Counted from the first letter of the stretch, positions 33,824-42,128 are shown. The stretch is DNA of 64,000 nt from Deltaproteobacteria bacterium (GCA_020060215.1 JAGVAP010000022.1:59164-123163), one strand, 5' to 3'. Numbers and translations are program-made. Notes: generated by a model not told the origin, from the letters alone.

Positions 33824-33880
33824 CCAATTTAAGCGGCGAAGCCGCGTTGAATAAATTTCCGATGCAATCGGAATTTTATT
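33824..33880. repeat. Family H repeat part overlapping the gspG stop
   Basis: End AATTTAAGCGGCGAAGCCGC (33826-33845), then the hairpin AATAAATTTCCGAT/ATCGGAATTTTATT (33850-33880). The gspG stop codon TAA (33878-33876) is inside the arm. The 33668-33823 stretch between this and the complete element holds no gene. Confidence 0.75.
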
Positions 33881-34334
33881 CGAGGTCCCAGTTATTCACA
33901 TCCAAATCATCCCCATCCCCGCCCTTCTGGCCGTCCCTTGCGTAGGTGCTGAGATCGAATTCGCCATGTTCGCCGGGCAGGAGGTACACGAAATTGTTCC
34001 CCCACGGATCCTTTGGAACCTTGGAGCTCTCCAGGTACCCTCCCTCACGCCACTTCTTTGGCACATTGCCGCTCTCCGGCTTTTTGACAAGCGCTTCCAA
34101 CCCCTGCTCGGTGCTCGGGTAAACGCCGTTGTCGAGCTTGTAGAGCTTCAGGGCCGATTCAATGCTCCTGATTTGAAGGGCCGCTTTGGTCCTGCGGGCT
34201 TCCTCCGGTCTGCTCATGATCCTGGGTACGATGAGCCCCGCAAGTATCCCCAGGATCACGACCACGACCATGATTTCGATGAGGGTGAAGCCGGCCTGGA
34301 ATCTCTGTCTTTCGTGTGAGTCTCTTTGTTTCAT
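33876..34334 (-). CDS. gspG: Type II secretion major pseudopilin GspG
   Basis: The main subunit of the pseudopilus. 152 residues from ATG 34334, which has GGGGAG upstream; a longer frame from 34406 would read through a GGACCCTGGACC repeat. Leader MKQRDSHERQRFQAG, cleavage before FTLIEIMVVVVILGILAGLI, Glu at +5. The C-terminal domain shows the GspG calcium-site region (YPSTEQGLEALVKKPESG, then GKDPWGN-like PKDPWGNNFVYLLPGEHGEF, and DGDDLDVNNWDLE). The stop codon is within a hairpin of repeat family H. Confidence 0.96.
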   Translation of the reverse strand: MKQRDSHERQRFQAGFTLIEIMVVVVILGILAGLIVPRIMSRPEEARRTKAALQIRSIESALKLYKLDNGVYPSTEQGLEALVKKPESGNVPKKWREGGYLESSKVPKDPWGNNFVYLLPGEHGEFDLSTYARDGQKGGDGDDLDVNNWDLE

Positions 34335-34415
34335 CATACTCCCCGTCGAGAAGTGCGGCGTGTAGGTTAAGGTCCAGGGTCCCCCGTCCAGGGTCAGAGA
34401 CCACAAAAGAAAATC

Positions 34416-34849
34416 TCATGCGGTTTCCTTAGACTTTACTTGGGGCTTCTTGGACCTGCTCCGAGCCCCTCTTTCCTGTTCCTTCCTGGTGCAGTCCATT
34501 AGATATCTTATTAGACCACGAATGGCGGCACGCGTGCGCCCGGCGTGATCATAGACATCCTCAAATTCAGGTTCCGTAATATACTGTTGATCGAGAGCCA
34601 CGTAAAGCTGGCTCTGAAACTCAGTGCAGGAGCGTTTCGCAAGCGAAGAAATCGAATAAACTTGGTGTCAGCCACTGAATCGAACCCTTCTGCAATGTTG
34701 TGCATTGACGATCCAGCGGCATCCTGAATCTGCCCCTTCAAGCCAAAGTCTCGGGCAAACGGCTCTTTCCTTGTGAGGCTGTAGACTTTTCGGGTCAGTT
34801 CTCGATCCAGCTGCCACGCCTCAATGTCTTCGAATCGTTCGATTTTCAT
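34416..34849 (-). pseudogene. Four-helix-bundle protein (23S rRNA IVP type), frameshifted
   Basis: From ATG 34849 (GGAG eight bases upstream) the frame gives MKIERFEDIEAWQLDRELTR, VYSLTRKEPFARDFGLKGQI, then SSMHNIAEGF and FIRFL, all typical of the S23/IVP family. After FIRFL the frame is lost at about 34643; the neighbouring frame continues with the expected LAKRSCTEFQSQLYVALDQ and ends at 34416. Adding one base at this point would restore a protein of about 144 residues. It lies between gspG and gspF, same direction, flanked by GGACCCTGGACC repeats. Either a true inactivation or a read error. Confidence 0.7.
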
Positions 34850-35026
34850 CAAGAGGTCTCCAGGTCCCATGGTCCCCCCGTCCAGGGTCAAAGTACAGCC
34901 GCTTCTTCCGCGCTTATGCCTTTTCAGGCCGAGTATCTCTTCTCATTCTCAGCACGGATTCGGTTATGATACCGTGCACATTCTTCGATTCTAGACCTTT
35001 GGATCCAGGACCCTGGACCTTCAGAC

Positions 35027-36253
35027 CTATTTTATTAACTGATTCATCTCAAAAATCGGCAACAATATCGAGATGACGATGAACAGGACAACTCCTCCCA
35101 TGGCCAGGATCATGATCGGCTCCAGAAGCGACATGAGCCGCTTCAAGGAAGTCTCGAGTTCGGACTCCATGATCCTGGAGACCCGGTTCAGCATTTCTTC
35201 GAGTTGGCCGCTCTTTTCTCCAACGGCGATCATGTTCACCACCACCGGGGGGAAGATGCCGTTGCGGGCGAGAGGGGTGGCGATCTCCTTTCCCTCCTTG
35301 ATGTCGTCCCGGGCCTTTTCTATCTCCCTGGAAATGACGGTGTTGTCAATGATGTTCTTGACGATGTCGAAGGACGTGACCACGGGGACGCCGTTGGCCA
35401 GGAGGGTGCCCAGGGTACGGGTGAACCGGGCCATCATGATCTTCTTGTACTGGGGGCCCATGAGAGGGATCTTCAACTTCCAGCGATCGAGCCGCTCTCG
35501 TCCGGAGACTGTTCGACGGTACCTTCCATAAAAAAGAAAGAGGGCCAGGACAGCACCCAGGATATAGAACCAGGTCGCCTTCAGCGCCCCGCTCAGCCCA
35601 AGCAGGATCAATGTCGGCAGGGGAAGGGTCTGCTGCATCTCCTGAAAGATACCGGTCACCGTAGGGATCACGAAGGTCACCAGGAAGAAAACAACCACAA
35701 CGGCGACGATCAGCATGAGTATCGGGTAGGCGAGGGTGGCGGTGATCTTGGCCCTCAATTCATTCTGACTCTCGAGGAAGTCGGCCAACCTGCGCAGCAC
35801 GATCTCCAGGCTCCCCGATTCCTCCCCGGCCCTCACCATGTTCACATACAGAGGGGAGAAGTGCCGGGGGAAGAGCCTGAAACCATCGGCCAGGCTGGAT
35901 CCTTTATTCACCTCCTCCTTGATGACCGAGAGCATCTTCTTCATGGACTTCTTTTCGGTCTGCTGAATCACGATATCGAAGGAAGTGACCACCGGCATGC
36001 CCGCCTCGACCAGCGCCGCGAACTGGGTGGTAAACACGGAGACATCGGCCCGCGAGATCCTCTCCAGGACCCTGCTTAATGAGAAGTCTCTCCGTTTCGT
36101 CTCGATGCTCTTCTGGGTCGTCTCGCTGATGCCGACCGGGTAAAGACCCATCCTCTTGAGCATCTGGCCCGCAGCGATCCGGCTTTCAGCCTCGATGATG
36201 CCGCTGGTGTCCTTGCCTTTGCCGTCTAGGGCTTTGTATTCGTAAATGGCCAT
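35027..36253 (-). CDS. gspF: Type II secretion inner-membrane platform protein GspF
   Basis: A 408-residue polytopic protein around which the pseudopilus is assembled. Two copies of the T2SSF helical domain are seen (about 70-195 and 270-395), with three membrane helices near residues 170-190, 220-240 and 375-400. Motifs: FTTQFAALVEAGMPV, NMVRAGEESGSLEIVLRRLA and NMIAVGEKSGQLEEMLNRVS. It is the first secretion gene of the operon on the minus strand. No ribosome-binding site is visible: the AGCTGACAGCTGATCGC-like repeat ends six bases before ATG 36253. Confidence 0.96.
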   Translation of the reverse strand: MAIYEYKALDGKGKDTSGIIEAESRIAAGQMLKRMGLYPVGISETTQKSIETKRRDFSLSRVLERISRADVSVFTTQFAALVEAGMPVVTSFDIVIQQTEKKSMKKMLSVIKEEVNKGSSLADGFRLFPRHFSPLYVNMVRAGEESGSLEIVLRRLADFLESQNELRAKITATLAYPILMLIVAVVVVFFLVTFVIPTVTGIFQEMQQTLPLPTLILLGLSGALKATWFYILGAVLALFLFYGRYRRTVSGRERLDRWKLKIPLMGPQYKKIMMARFTRTLGTLLANGVPVVTSFDIVKNIIDNTVISREIEKARDDIKEGKEIATPLARNGIFPPVVVNMIAVGEKSGQLEEMLNRVSRIMESELETSLKRLMSLLEPIMILAMGGVVLFIVISILLPIFEMNQLIK

Positions 36254-36322
36254 TGTAAAGCGATCAGCTGTCAGCGATCAGCTTTCAGCTTTTGAAAAAG
36301 GTTACCAAAGCACGACGACTGG

Positions 36323-36721
36323 TCACGGGTCAGCTCTCAATCTCTTGATTAGCGATGCCAGCATACGCTTGACCTCGATTACCTCAGCCGTGAGTGAGCC
36401 ACACAGCTCGCCCTGAATCAGTTTCAGATCTCCGGCGAGCAAGAGGAGGTACTCAAGCTCGCTGGCAGAACCCGCTGCTATTTCGAGGAACCTGGCCAGT
36501 TCAGTATCCGTGCCGCGACCGCAGCCCTCAGCAATGTTAGTAGGAACGGATGCCGCCGCTCGTCTCAATTGGCTTACAAGCCCATAGATCTCCCCTTTCG
36601 GAAAAGGGCCGGTCACCCCATAGATCTTCAGAACAAGAGAGTGTGCTTTTCGCCAAATATCTCTTTCATAAGCCCTCCTTTGAAGCTGAAAGCTGATCGC
36701 CGGCCCATACCTGTTGGACAA
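36323..36721 (-). CDS. Four-helix-bundle protein (23S rRNA IVP type), start codon out of frame
   Basis: The frame codes for a typical four-helix-bundle protein (DIWRKAHSLVLKIYGVTGPF, LVSQLRRAAASVPTNIAEGC, FLEIAAGSASELEYLLLLAG). A very good AAGGAGGGCTT-ATG stands at 36680-36667, exactly where such genes begin, but this ATG is one base out of frame and leads to a stop after 13 codons. The in-frame start would be TTG 36721, through the AGCTTTCAGCTT repeat, with no ribosome-binding site. The gene has therefore probably lost its start by a one-base indel. Function of chromosomal IVP-like proteins is unknown. It precedes gspF. Confidence 0.65.
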   Translation of the reverse strand: MSNRYGPAISFQLQRRAYERDIWRKAHSLVLKIYGVTGPFPKGEIYGLVSQLRRAAASVPTNIAEGCGRGTDTELARFLEIAAGSASELEYLLLLAGDLKLIQGELCGSLTAEVIEVKRMLASLIKRLRADP

Positions 36722-36799
36722 TGTCCCCTTTGCGTTACTCTAATCCCTGGGGGATGTGCATTGCATTTGAGCTGACTGCTGAACGCTGAAAGCTGAGAG

Positions 36800-38689
36800 C
36801 TATCTAAATTTAATCAACACCTGATCATGATCCTTGATCACCTTCTTGACCTCCTCCAGCTTCTGTCTGGCTTCCGCAAATTCAGGATAGTAGAAAAGGG
36901 CCTTCTCGAACGCGTCCCTCGCTTCAAACAGGCTTCCCATCTGGAACTTCAATAGTCCCTTGAGGTGGCATAAAGAATAGAGGGTGATGTCGCCGTTGAA
37001 ATCCACAATGGCTCTCTCGATAAAGTCTCTTGCTCTTCCGAAATTCTGAAGAGGCCCCATATAGAGCTGAGCCGCGTACATGCAGTATGAAGTGTTCCTG
37101 GGATCGTAATCCAAAGCCTTCAGAAGATGGGCTTCCGCTTCGGTCAGTTTTCCGGCAGACAAGGCCTTCTTGTACCTGAAATGTTCAACCTCTCCCATGA
37201 AGGGCTTTATCCCTGTGTACCAGACGAAACCGGACAGGAGCAGGATTAGAACCGGGGTGAAAAAGTTCCCCGATCCTGAAGAGAGGGCGATCCTGGAGGT
37301 CGATAGAAGGCCGTAATTTCGAAGATAAAGCGCTTCCATGATGCCCAGCATCAGGACGGTCATGAATAAGGTGGTGTTGACCCTGAACGGAAAGAAGAAA
37401 AGGGCTGCAACCAGTATGCCGACAATCGATGAGAAAGCAGTGGCCGAGATGATCCTTTGTCTTCTTTCTACTCCGTCGTCATGAATGACCTTCCAACCGT
37501 GAATCATAATCGCTGCGAGGAACAGAGCCAGAGCGGCCGCAGACAACAACCCACCATCGTTCAGCGTTTCCAGGTACTCATTGTGAACCCTGCGGGGCTT
37601 GGGTTCGGGATAGTTCTTGAAGAATTCCGTATCGGATTTGTTGATTCCGGCTTGAGCATGGTAGACCAAATTTCTATAGGATCCGAGTCCCGTCCCAAAC
37701 AGTGGGTTCTGCTTGAAAAGCCAGAGCGAGGCATGAGAGTACTTCTCGGTTCGAAGCTTGAAGGTAAGAGACTGCCCGACCTGCTCCCATTTCATCATTT
37801 CGTGCAAACGTTGGGGCGCCACCGACCAGAGGATACCAAGGGTAACTATCATGGCAAGGCCTGAGATGACTACCTGCTTCGCCCGGGATCGCAGGTAATG
37901 GATCACTTCAAAGTTGAAGATCCTCCTGAGTAGAAGAAGAAACACGGGAAGAGCCACCCAAAAGCCTAACCATGAGGCCCTGGCCCTGCTGAATACAAAA
38001 GCGGCAAATACAAAAACGAGAAGAGCGGCAGGTAAGAATTTGTAGTGACCTCTCACAAGGAAAACAAGTCCTAATGAGATGAAAAGCACGAACAGCAGAT
38101 AGGCGCCAAGATAATTTGAATTCCCGATTGTCCCCACTACATTCATGCCGCGGTGCGCCCAGGGAAAAAGAATGTAGACATTGTAGAATTGAAGCCAGGT
38201 TTCCAGAGTGACCAGGAACCCGGCGGCACCGGCAACAACAAGAAGCCAAAATGTTTTTCTACCGTCAAGGGAGATGGAAACGAAATAGAACGAGAGAAGA
38301 CATGCGATCTGCAGCGCCGCAGCAACAGCAGTATAGTAGTAGTTATCCGTGTAGAAAAAAGAGGAGATGTTGAGCAGGAGCAGTCCGAGAAGGAGAATCG
38401 AAATGCCCGCAGGACAAACCGGGATCTGATTACCCTTGAGGTAGTTGAAAAGTTGAATCAAGAGCAGGATGGCAGTGCCGGTTATGATTAGAATATTCTT
38501 GGGAGCATTAAAGGGATTCTCCAGAGATGCAGGGAGTACCAGGACGGGTATCAGTAAGGTCAGAAGAAAGAGGATGACGGCTGAGATATTCCAACTTCCA
38601 GGTTTTAAGAAGGGCTCAGGTCTGGCACTGCTCTTCATGCTTGCTGGAGTTTTTGTGATTCGGCTTTTCACGAAAGGTACCTCTTGCAT
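36800..38689 (-). CDS. O-antigen ligase/polymerase family protein with C-terminal TPR
   Basis: A 629-residue membrane protein with about ten to twelve transmembrane helices (residues 30-480), the Wzy_C signature region (VVGTIGNSNYLGAYL near 195, FSRARASWLGF near 245, LFGTGLGSYRNL near 345), and a C-terminal soluble TPR tail (about 520-629; AEAHLLKALDYDPRNTSYCM). Members attach or polymerise surface glycans, or glycosylate pilins (PglL-like). Its position beside the secretion operon and a secreted protein is compatible with a protein glycosylation role, but O-antigen work is equally possible. Start ATG 38689; Met18 is an alternative. Confidence 0.85.
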   Translation of the reverse strand: MQEVPFVKSRITKTPASMKSSARPEPFLKPGSWNISAVILFLLTLLIPVLVLPASLENPFNAPKNILIITGTAILLLIQLFNYLKGNQIPVCPAGISILLLGLLLLNISSFFYTDNYYYTAVAAALQIACLLSFYFVSISLDGRKTFWLLVVAGAAGFLVTLETWLQFYNVYILFPWAHRGMNVVGTIGNSNYLGAYLLFVLFISLGLVFLVRGHYKFLPAALLVFVFAAFVFSRARASWLGFWVALPVFLLLLRRIFNFEVIHYLRSRAKQVVISGLAMIVTLGILWSVAPQRLHEMMKWEQVGQSLTFKLRTEKYSHASLWLFKQNPLFGTGLGSYRNLVYHAQAGINKSDTEFFKNYPEPKPRRVHNEYLETLNDGGLLSAAALALFLAAIMIHGWKVIHDDGVERRQRIISATAFSSIVGILVAALFFFPFRVNTTLFMTVLMLGIMEALYLRNYGLLSTSRIALSSGSGNFFTPVLILLLSGFVWYTGIKPFMGEVEHFRYKKALSAGKLTEAEAHLLKALDYDPRNTSYCMYAAQLYMGPLQNFGRARDFIERAIVDFNGDITLYSLCHLKGLLKFQMGSLFEARDAFEKALFYYPEFAEARQKLEEVKKVIKDHDQVLIKFR

Positions 38690-38906
38690 GAGGACGGGAT
38701 CCTCTGCTGTTTAATTCGCGCCTGTTTCTTATCTCCCCACCTTTAGAAGGGCAGCAGCGGGGACCTCCTCCGGTCGCCGAGTCTTTTTGACCCCTCTTTT
38801 GAAGGTGGCCGAGGGAGGGTTCGTCCTTACAGAAGTGAGACCTTAAGGGCTCCCTTCGAACCGGGAATCATAATGGGGGGAGGAAATAACGTCAAATCTA
38901 AAGTGG
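38690..38906 (-). other. Repeat-free leader of the O-antigen-ligase gene, possibly structured
   Basis: These 217 bases have none of the repeat families seen elsewhere. On the minus strand they read through several short complementary pieces (AAGGGAGCCCTT at 38845-38834, CCTCCCTCGG, GGACCGGAGG-like runs) before the gene. A structured 5' leader is possible; I cannot match it to a known riboswitch. Confidence 0.3.
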
Positions 38907-38939
38907 CAAAAAAAGGGGGCCTCTTTGAGAGGCCCCCTT
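38907..38939 (-). terminator. Rho-independent terminator of the beta-propeller gene
   Basis: On the minus strand GGGGGCCTCTCAAAGAGGCCCCC forms a ten-base-pair stem followed by TTTTTTT. It lies 30 bases after the stop of the gene at 38969. Confidence 0.92.
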
Positions 38940-38968
38940 GACGCTAACGATCAAACAAAGCGTCAGGT

Positions 38969-40480
38969 CTATTTGATTGTGGAAATAAAGCAACCACTGT
39001 CACTGTCCCCAGCAGGTGCTGGAGTTACAGCAGCAGCGGTGTTCTCACCTGTCCTGGCGGCATCCGCCTTGAACTGCTGCCAGTAGTTGTTCCCATTCGC
39101 CCCCACATTGTCGAAGTAGTAGAGGACGGGGGTGTTTGCAGCAGCGGATCCAGCGATGTTGGTGCCGCCGTTGGACACGATCTGCAGCGAAGCCCCCTTG
39201 ATGATCGGTGAGGAATAATCAAAGAAGCCCAATATCCTTCCGCGGGAATCCTGAGTAATGGAAACGTAATCCGGTTGTGCCAACCTCCCTGAATGGCCGG
39301 CCAGGTTGAACCTGTCTATAACGCCGCCTTGTGAGGTCCTGTTCACGGCAACATACAGGATACCGTTAGAGATCGCCGGTGTAGCGGTAACCGTAGCCCC
39401 GGTCCACACAAACCACCAGGAAGCGCCTGTGGAGCCTGCAAGGGGTCTGCTCAAATCGAAGACGGTCACTCCAGCCTGGCCAAGGTTGGTGTCATTGGCC
39501 GTAACAACGAGGAAGCTGCCGTTGGTGACCGGAGAAGCGGTCACAGCGGTGCTCGCCTGCGTCGCGTACTGGATGAAATCCTGGGCCCCGGCCAGCAGCG
39601 TGTTCGTGTTGTAGGCGGTCAGCCCACCCGTCGCATCCACCACGAAGAGGGAGTTGCCTGTTATCGCAGGGGTGGCAAAGGGCGTATTCCCCGTTGCGCC
39701 ATAAACGTCTCTCCTGATGACGAGTGCGGGATTGTTCTTGTTGAAGGCAATGAGGCTTACTCCAGCGGTGGCATTGCCGCCCAAGATGTAGATGGAGTTC
39801 CCCGAGATCACGGGGGCTGCAAAAATGGTCGATACCCCAGTACCAAAAGCGCTGTACGCTCCATTCGACATCTTCATTGCCCACAAAGAAACTCCGCCGC
39901 CGATTCCAGGGATTGAAACACCACTGACGCCCCAGATCGTCGACCCGGCCGGGTCAATGGTAAGTGGAACGGTGTAGAGCGTGTTTCCGGCAAATTGCGT
40001 ACCAATGTTAACACCCCCTACTGCACCCGAGGCTGTGGGGACATGCGGGATGGATCGTGTCCAGTACGTACCCCCTGTAATACCGTCGATGGCAACAACA
40101 CTCGTGCCAGCCGTAGCGGCGTTTGGGCTTTGGAGGTTCGAAAGCTGGATAAAAACGGTCTCGCCGGAGATCACCGCAGGCGTGCCGAAGGCTGATGCGC
40201 CGGCCCTGCTTATGGCCGCACCAAGCCAGTAGGTAGATGCGCCTGTCACAGGATTGATCATCAAAAGCGTTGCGCCCGATGAGTTCGTGTTGGCCGCATT
40301 GGGATCAGCTGACCCGCCCGCGAGCAGGTAGGTCGTGCAGCCCGTTTCTGCAACAGGAGAAGCGAAGAACTGCAAAGTGTTCGCATTCGACAATACACGC
40401 GTAGCATCAACTGCGCTTGCCGTACCGGCAAAGCTGACTGCCATGAAAGCAGCCATGATAAAAACCATCAACTTCTTCAT
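38969..40480 (-). CDS. Secreted PQQ-like beta-propeller protein with CFI-box-like C-terminus
   Basis: A 503-residue secreted protein. The signal peptide is MKKLMVFIMAAFMAVSFAGT with cleavage after ASA. The body has repeated beta-propeller blades of the PQQ/WD type: each has a pattern such as TPAVISGETVFIQ, APVISGNSIYIL, TPAITGNSLFVV, SPVTNGSFLVV, TPAISNGILYVA (at least five). It ends DSDSGCFISTIK, close to the start of the CFI-box C-terminal sorting tail (GCFIATAAYG...), but it stops there. The ATG 40480 has AGGAGG upstream; the gene has its own sigma-70 promoter, a leader of about 125 bases and a terminator. The GC-rich, Ala/Thr-rich composition differs from its neighbours. It lies upstream of the ligase and the type II secretion operon and could be a cargo of that machine (inference). 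Confidence 0.85.
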   Translation of the reverse strand: MKKLMVFIMAAFMAVSFAGTASAVDATRVLSNANTLQFFASPVAETGCTTYLLAGGSADPNAANTNSSGATLLMINPVTGASTYWLGAAISRAGASAFGTPAVISGETVFIQLSNLQSPNAATAGTSVVAIDGITGGTYWTRSIPHVPTASGAVGGVNIGTQFAGNTLYTVPLTIDPAGSTIWGVSGVSIPGIGGGVSLWAMKMSNGAYSAFGTGVSTIFAAPVISGNSIYILGGNATAGVSLIAFNKNNPALVIRRDVYGATGNTPFATPAITGNSLFVVDATGGLTAYNTNTLLAGAQDFIQYATQASTAVTASPVTNGSFLVVTANDTNLGQAGVTVFDLSRPLAGSTGASWWFVWTGATVTATPAISNGILYVAVNRTSQGGVIDRFNLAGHSGRLAQPDYVSITQDSRGRILGFFDYSSPIIKGASLQIVSNGGTNIAGSAAANTPVLYYFDNVGANGNNYWQQFKADAARTGENTAAAVTPAPAGDSDSGCFISTIK

Positions 40481-40612
40481 CACTTATCCTCCTAAAGAAT
40501 TGTTTGAACTTTCGAAATCCAGTGACCAAAACTACTGCGACTCCAGGCTCACCTCCTTTCTAGTTGTAGGGAGCATAAGCATAGGCGCACTACTCCCCTC
40601 AAAATGCGTCGA

Positions 40613-40641
40613 ATACTAGGGAAATGGGAACTGCTTGTCAA
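40613..40641 (-). promoter_or_regulatory. Sigma-70 promoter of the beta-propeller gene
   Basis: On the minus strand TTGACA (40641-40636), 17 bases, TAGTAT (40618-40613). Transcription would start near 40606 and give a leader of about 125 nt that contains GGGAG/CTCCC complementary pieces and the AGGAGG site of the gene. Confidence 0.65.
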
Positions 40642-41017
40642 GTAAAAACCAAAGAAGAAGGATTTTTACTAAATATAGATCAATGCAAAAGCCGTACCAT
40701 TCCTTACGTGTACGTATTGTTTTTAATGGGGAATTTGATTCCATTTAGTCACTGGAAACCCTGGCGCTTTGAACAAGGCCAAGGACGATTGGCTCAGCCG
40801 GGAAAACATCGCCTCGTCTCCAGGCGTCTACTGACACAACCAAATCCCGCCTAAGACGCGAAGACACCAAGAAAGCTATCTAGCTTTCTCGCGGCAGATC
40901 TTCTTTGCTAGTTGCAGGGAAGTTTCATGCTAAGGACGTGAACCCAATTTGAATCGTGCGGTGCTACAAAAAGGGACAGGTCAATATAAAGATCAGGATG
41001 TGATAACGGTAACAGGG
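40642..41017. other. Intergenic stretch without a recognisable gene
   Basis: AT-rich DNA between the beta-propeller promoter and tRNA-Arg. It has one hairpin (GAAAGCTATCTAGCTTTC, 40872-40889) preceded by AAGACGCGAAGACACCAAG, a distant relative of repeat family A. Nothing else is seen. Confidence 0.4.
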
Positions 41018-41047
41018 TTGACTTCCGAGTATCTCTTCACTTATGCT
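41018..41047 (+). promoter_or_regulatory. Probable promoter of tRNA-Arg
   Basis: TTGACT (41018-41023), 18 bases, TATGCT (41042-41047), about 17 bases before the tRNA. Confidence 0.45.
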
Positions 41048-41063
41048 AATATTTTCTTGCCCT

Positions 41064-41140
41064 GCCCCCGTAGCTCAGGTGGATAGAGCACCAGATTCCT
41101 AATCTGGGTGCCGCGTGTTCGAGTCACGCCGGGGGCACCA
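41064..41140 (+). tRNA. tRNA-Arg (anticodon CCT)
   Basis: Acceptor GCCCCCG/CGGGGGC, D arm GCTC...GAGC, anticodon stem CCAGA/TCTGG with loop TTCCTAA, T loop TTCGAGT, discriminator A and encoded CCA. Confidence 0.95.
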
Positions 41141-41353
41141 TGATTGAGCGATCAGCTTTCAGCTATCGGCGGTCAGCAAAGGAAAAGGTCAATGCGCAGT
41201 TCGACCCTGGACCCCGGGACCTCTGAACCCCCTAACCCTGAACCTCTTTGACCCTGGACCCTGGACCGGGGACCTTCAGACCTAAATAAACATTGACATC
41301 TTTTCCCCCGTGGCTTTAATATAGACGTTTCTCGATTCTTGGAGGGTTGGCAA
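41141..41353. repeat. GCTGATC and GACCCTGGACC repeats before rplU
   Basis: AGCGATCAGCTTTCAGCTATC (41146-41166) is followed by GACCCTGGACCCCGGGACC copies (41201-41280). The promoter of rplU must lie near 41290-41340; I see no strong match. Confidence 0.55.
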
Positions 41354-41674
41354 ATGCATGCGGTAATTCAGACTGGGGGCAAGCAGTACAGGGTAGCACC
41401 GGGCGAGAGCGTTCTGGTTGAGAAACTACCTGGAAATCCAGGGGATATCGTTACCTTTGACAGGATCATCCTGACTTCCGAAGGTGACCAGGTCAGCATC
41501 GGCAAGCCCTACCTGGAAAATGCAAAGGTAGAGGGCCGCATCACGCGCCAGGGTAAGGCCCGGAAGGTCATCGCCTTCAAGTTCAAGAGGCGGAAAGGGT
41601 ACCGGAAAAAGATCGGCCACCGGCAGCAGTTTACGCAGGTCAAGATTGAAAACGTCCTGACAAGTGACAAGTAA
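41354..41674 (+). CDS. rplU: Ribosomal protein L21
   Basis: A 106-residue large-subunit protein that binds 23S rRNA next to L20. The start ATG 41354 (MHAVIQTGGKQYRVAPGE) has GGAGGG upstream. The family end motif KFKRRKGYRKKIGHRQQFTQ is present. It is followed by rpmA and obg, the standard order. Confidence 0.97.
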   Translation: MHAVIQTGGKQYRVAPGESVLVEKLPGNPGDIVTFDRIILTSEGDQVSIGKPYLENAKVEGRITRQGKARKVIAFKFKRRKGYRKKIGHRQQFTQVKIENVLTSDK

Positions 41675-41844
41675 CGAGTTATCAGGAAGACTGGATTTCG
41701 GCTGGAGTTTAACGGCGCTTGATGATGGGCCGGAATAAGGTTGATAAACTCGCCACTTTAAAGCACCCAGTCGTGAGTCCCGTGAAACAGGACGTTGTCT
41801 AAAATTTTTGTAGTGTAAGAATTTTAGAAAGCGAGGAAACGAGC

Positions 41845-42114
41845 GTGGCACACAAGAAAGCGGGAGGGAGCTCCCGAAACGGCAGGGACAGTGCAGGTCA
41901 GAGGTTCGGCATCAAGCGGTACGGCGGGCAGCTGGTCCGCGCCGGGAACATCCTGGTTCGCCAGAAGGGCACGAAGATCCATCCCGGGAACAACGTCGGG
42001 GTAGGGAAGGACTATACGCTGTACGCCAAGATCGATGGGCTCGTCACCTACGAGCGTCTCGGCAAGACGAAGAAGAAGGTAAGCATCTATGGAGTTTCTA
42101 CGCAAACCTCGTAG
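41845..42114 (+). CDS. rpmA: Ribosomal protein L27
   Basis: An 89-residue protein whose N-terminus reaches the peptidyl-transferase centre. It has the signature [20 protein letters not shown] at the start and [18 protein letters not shown] in the body. The start is GTG 41845, with GAGGAA upstream. There is no N-terminal cleavable extension as in Firmicutes. The last residues ([10 protein letters not shown]) are close to a following hairpin region and may be altered. The 170-bp gap to rplU has a hairpin CTAAAATT/AATTTTAG (41801-41826). Confidence 0.97.
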   Translation: MAHKKAGGSSRNGRDSAGQRFGIKRYGGQLVRAGNILVRQKGTKIHPGNNVGVGKDYTLYAKIDGLVTYERLGKTKKKVSIYGVSTQTS

Positions 42115-42128
42115 AAATTTCATGCAAC

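Noticed and set aside
19850..38689. Prophage or genomic island around the secretion operon
   Set aside because: No integrase, transposase or phage genes; the tRNA-Ala is intact and no direct-repeat att site was seen.
36800..38689. O-antigen-ligase gene as a part of the type II secretion machine
   Set aside because: Its domains are those of glycan ligases; closeness alone does not support a structural role in secretion.
40624..40854. Frame of 76 codons on the plus strand upstream of tRNA-Arg
   Set aside because: No ribosome-binding site and no recognisable sequence; it crosses the promoter of the beta-propeller gene.
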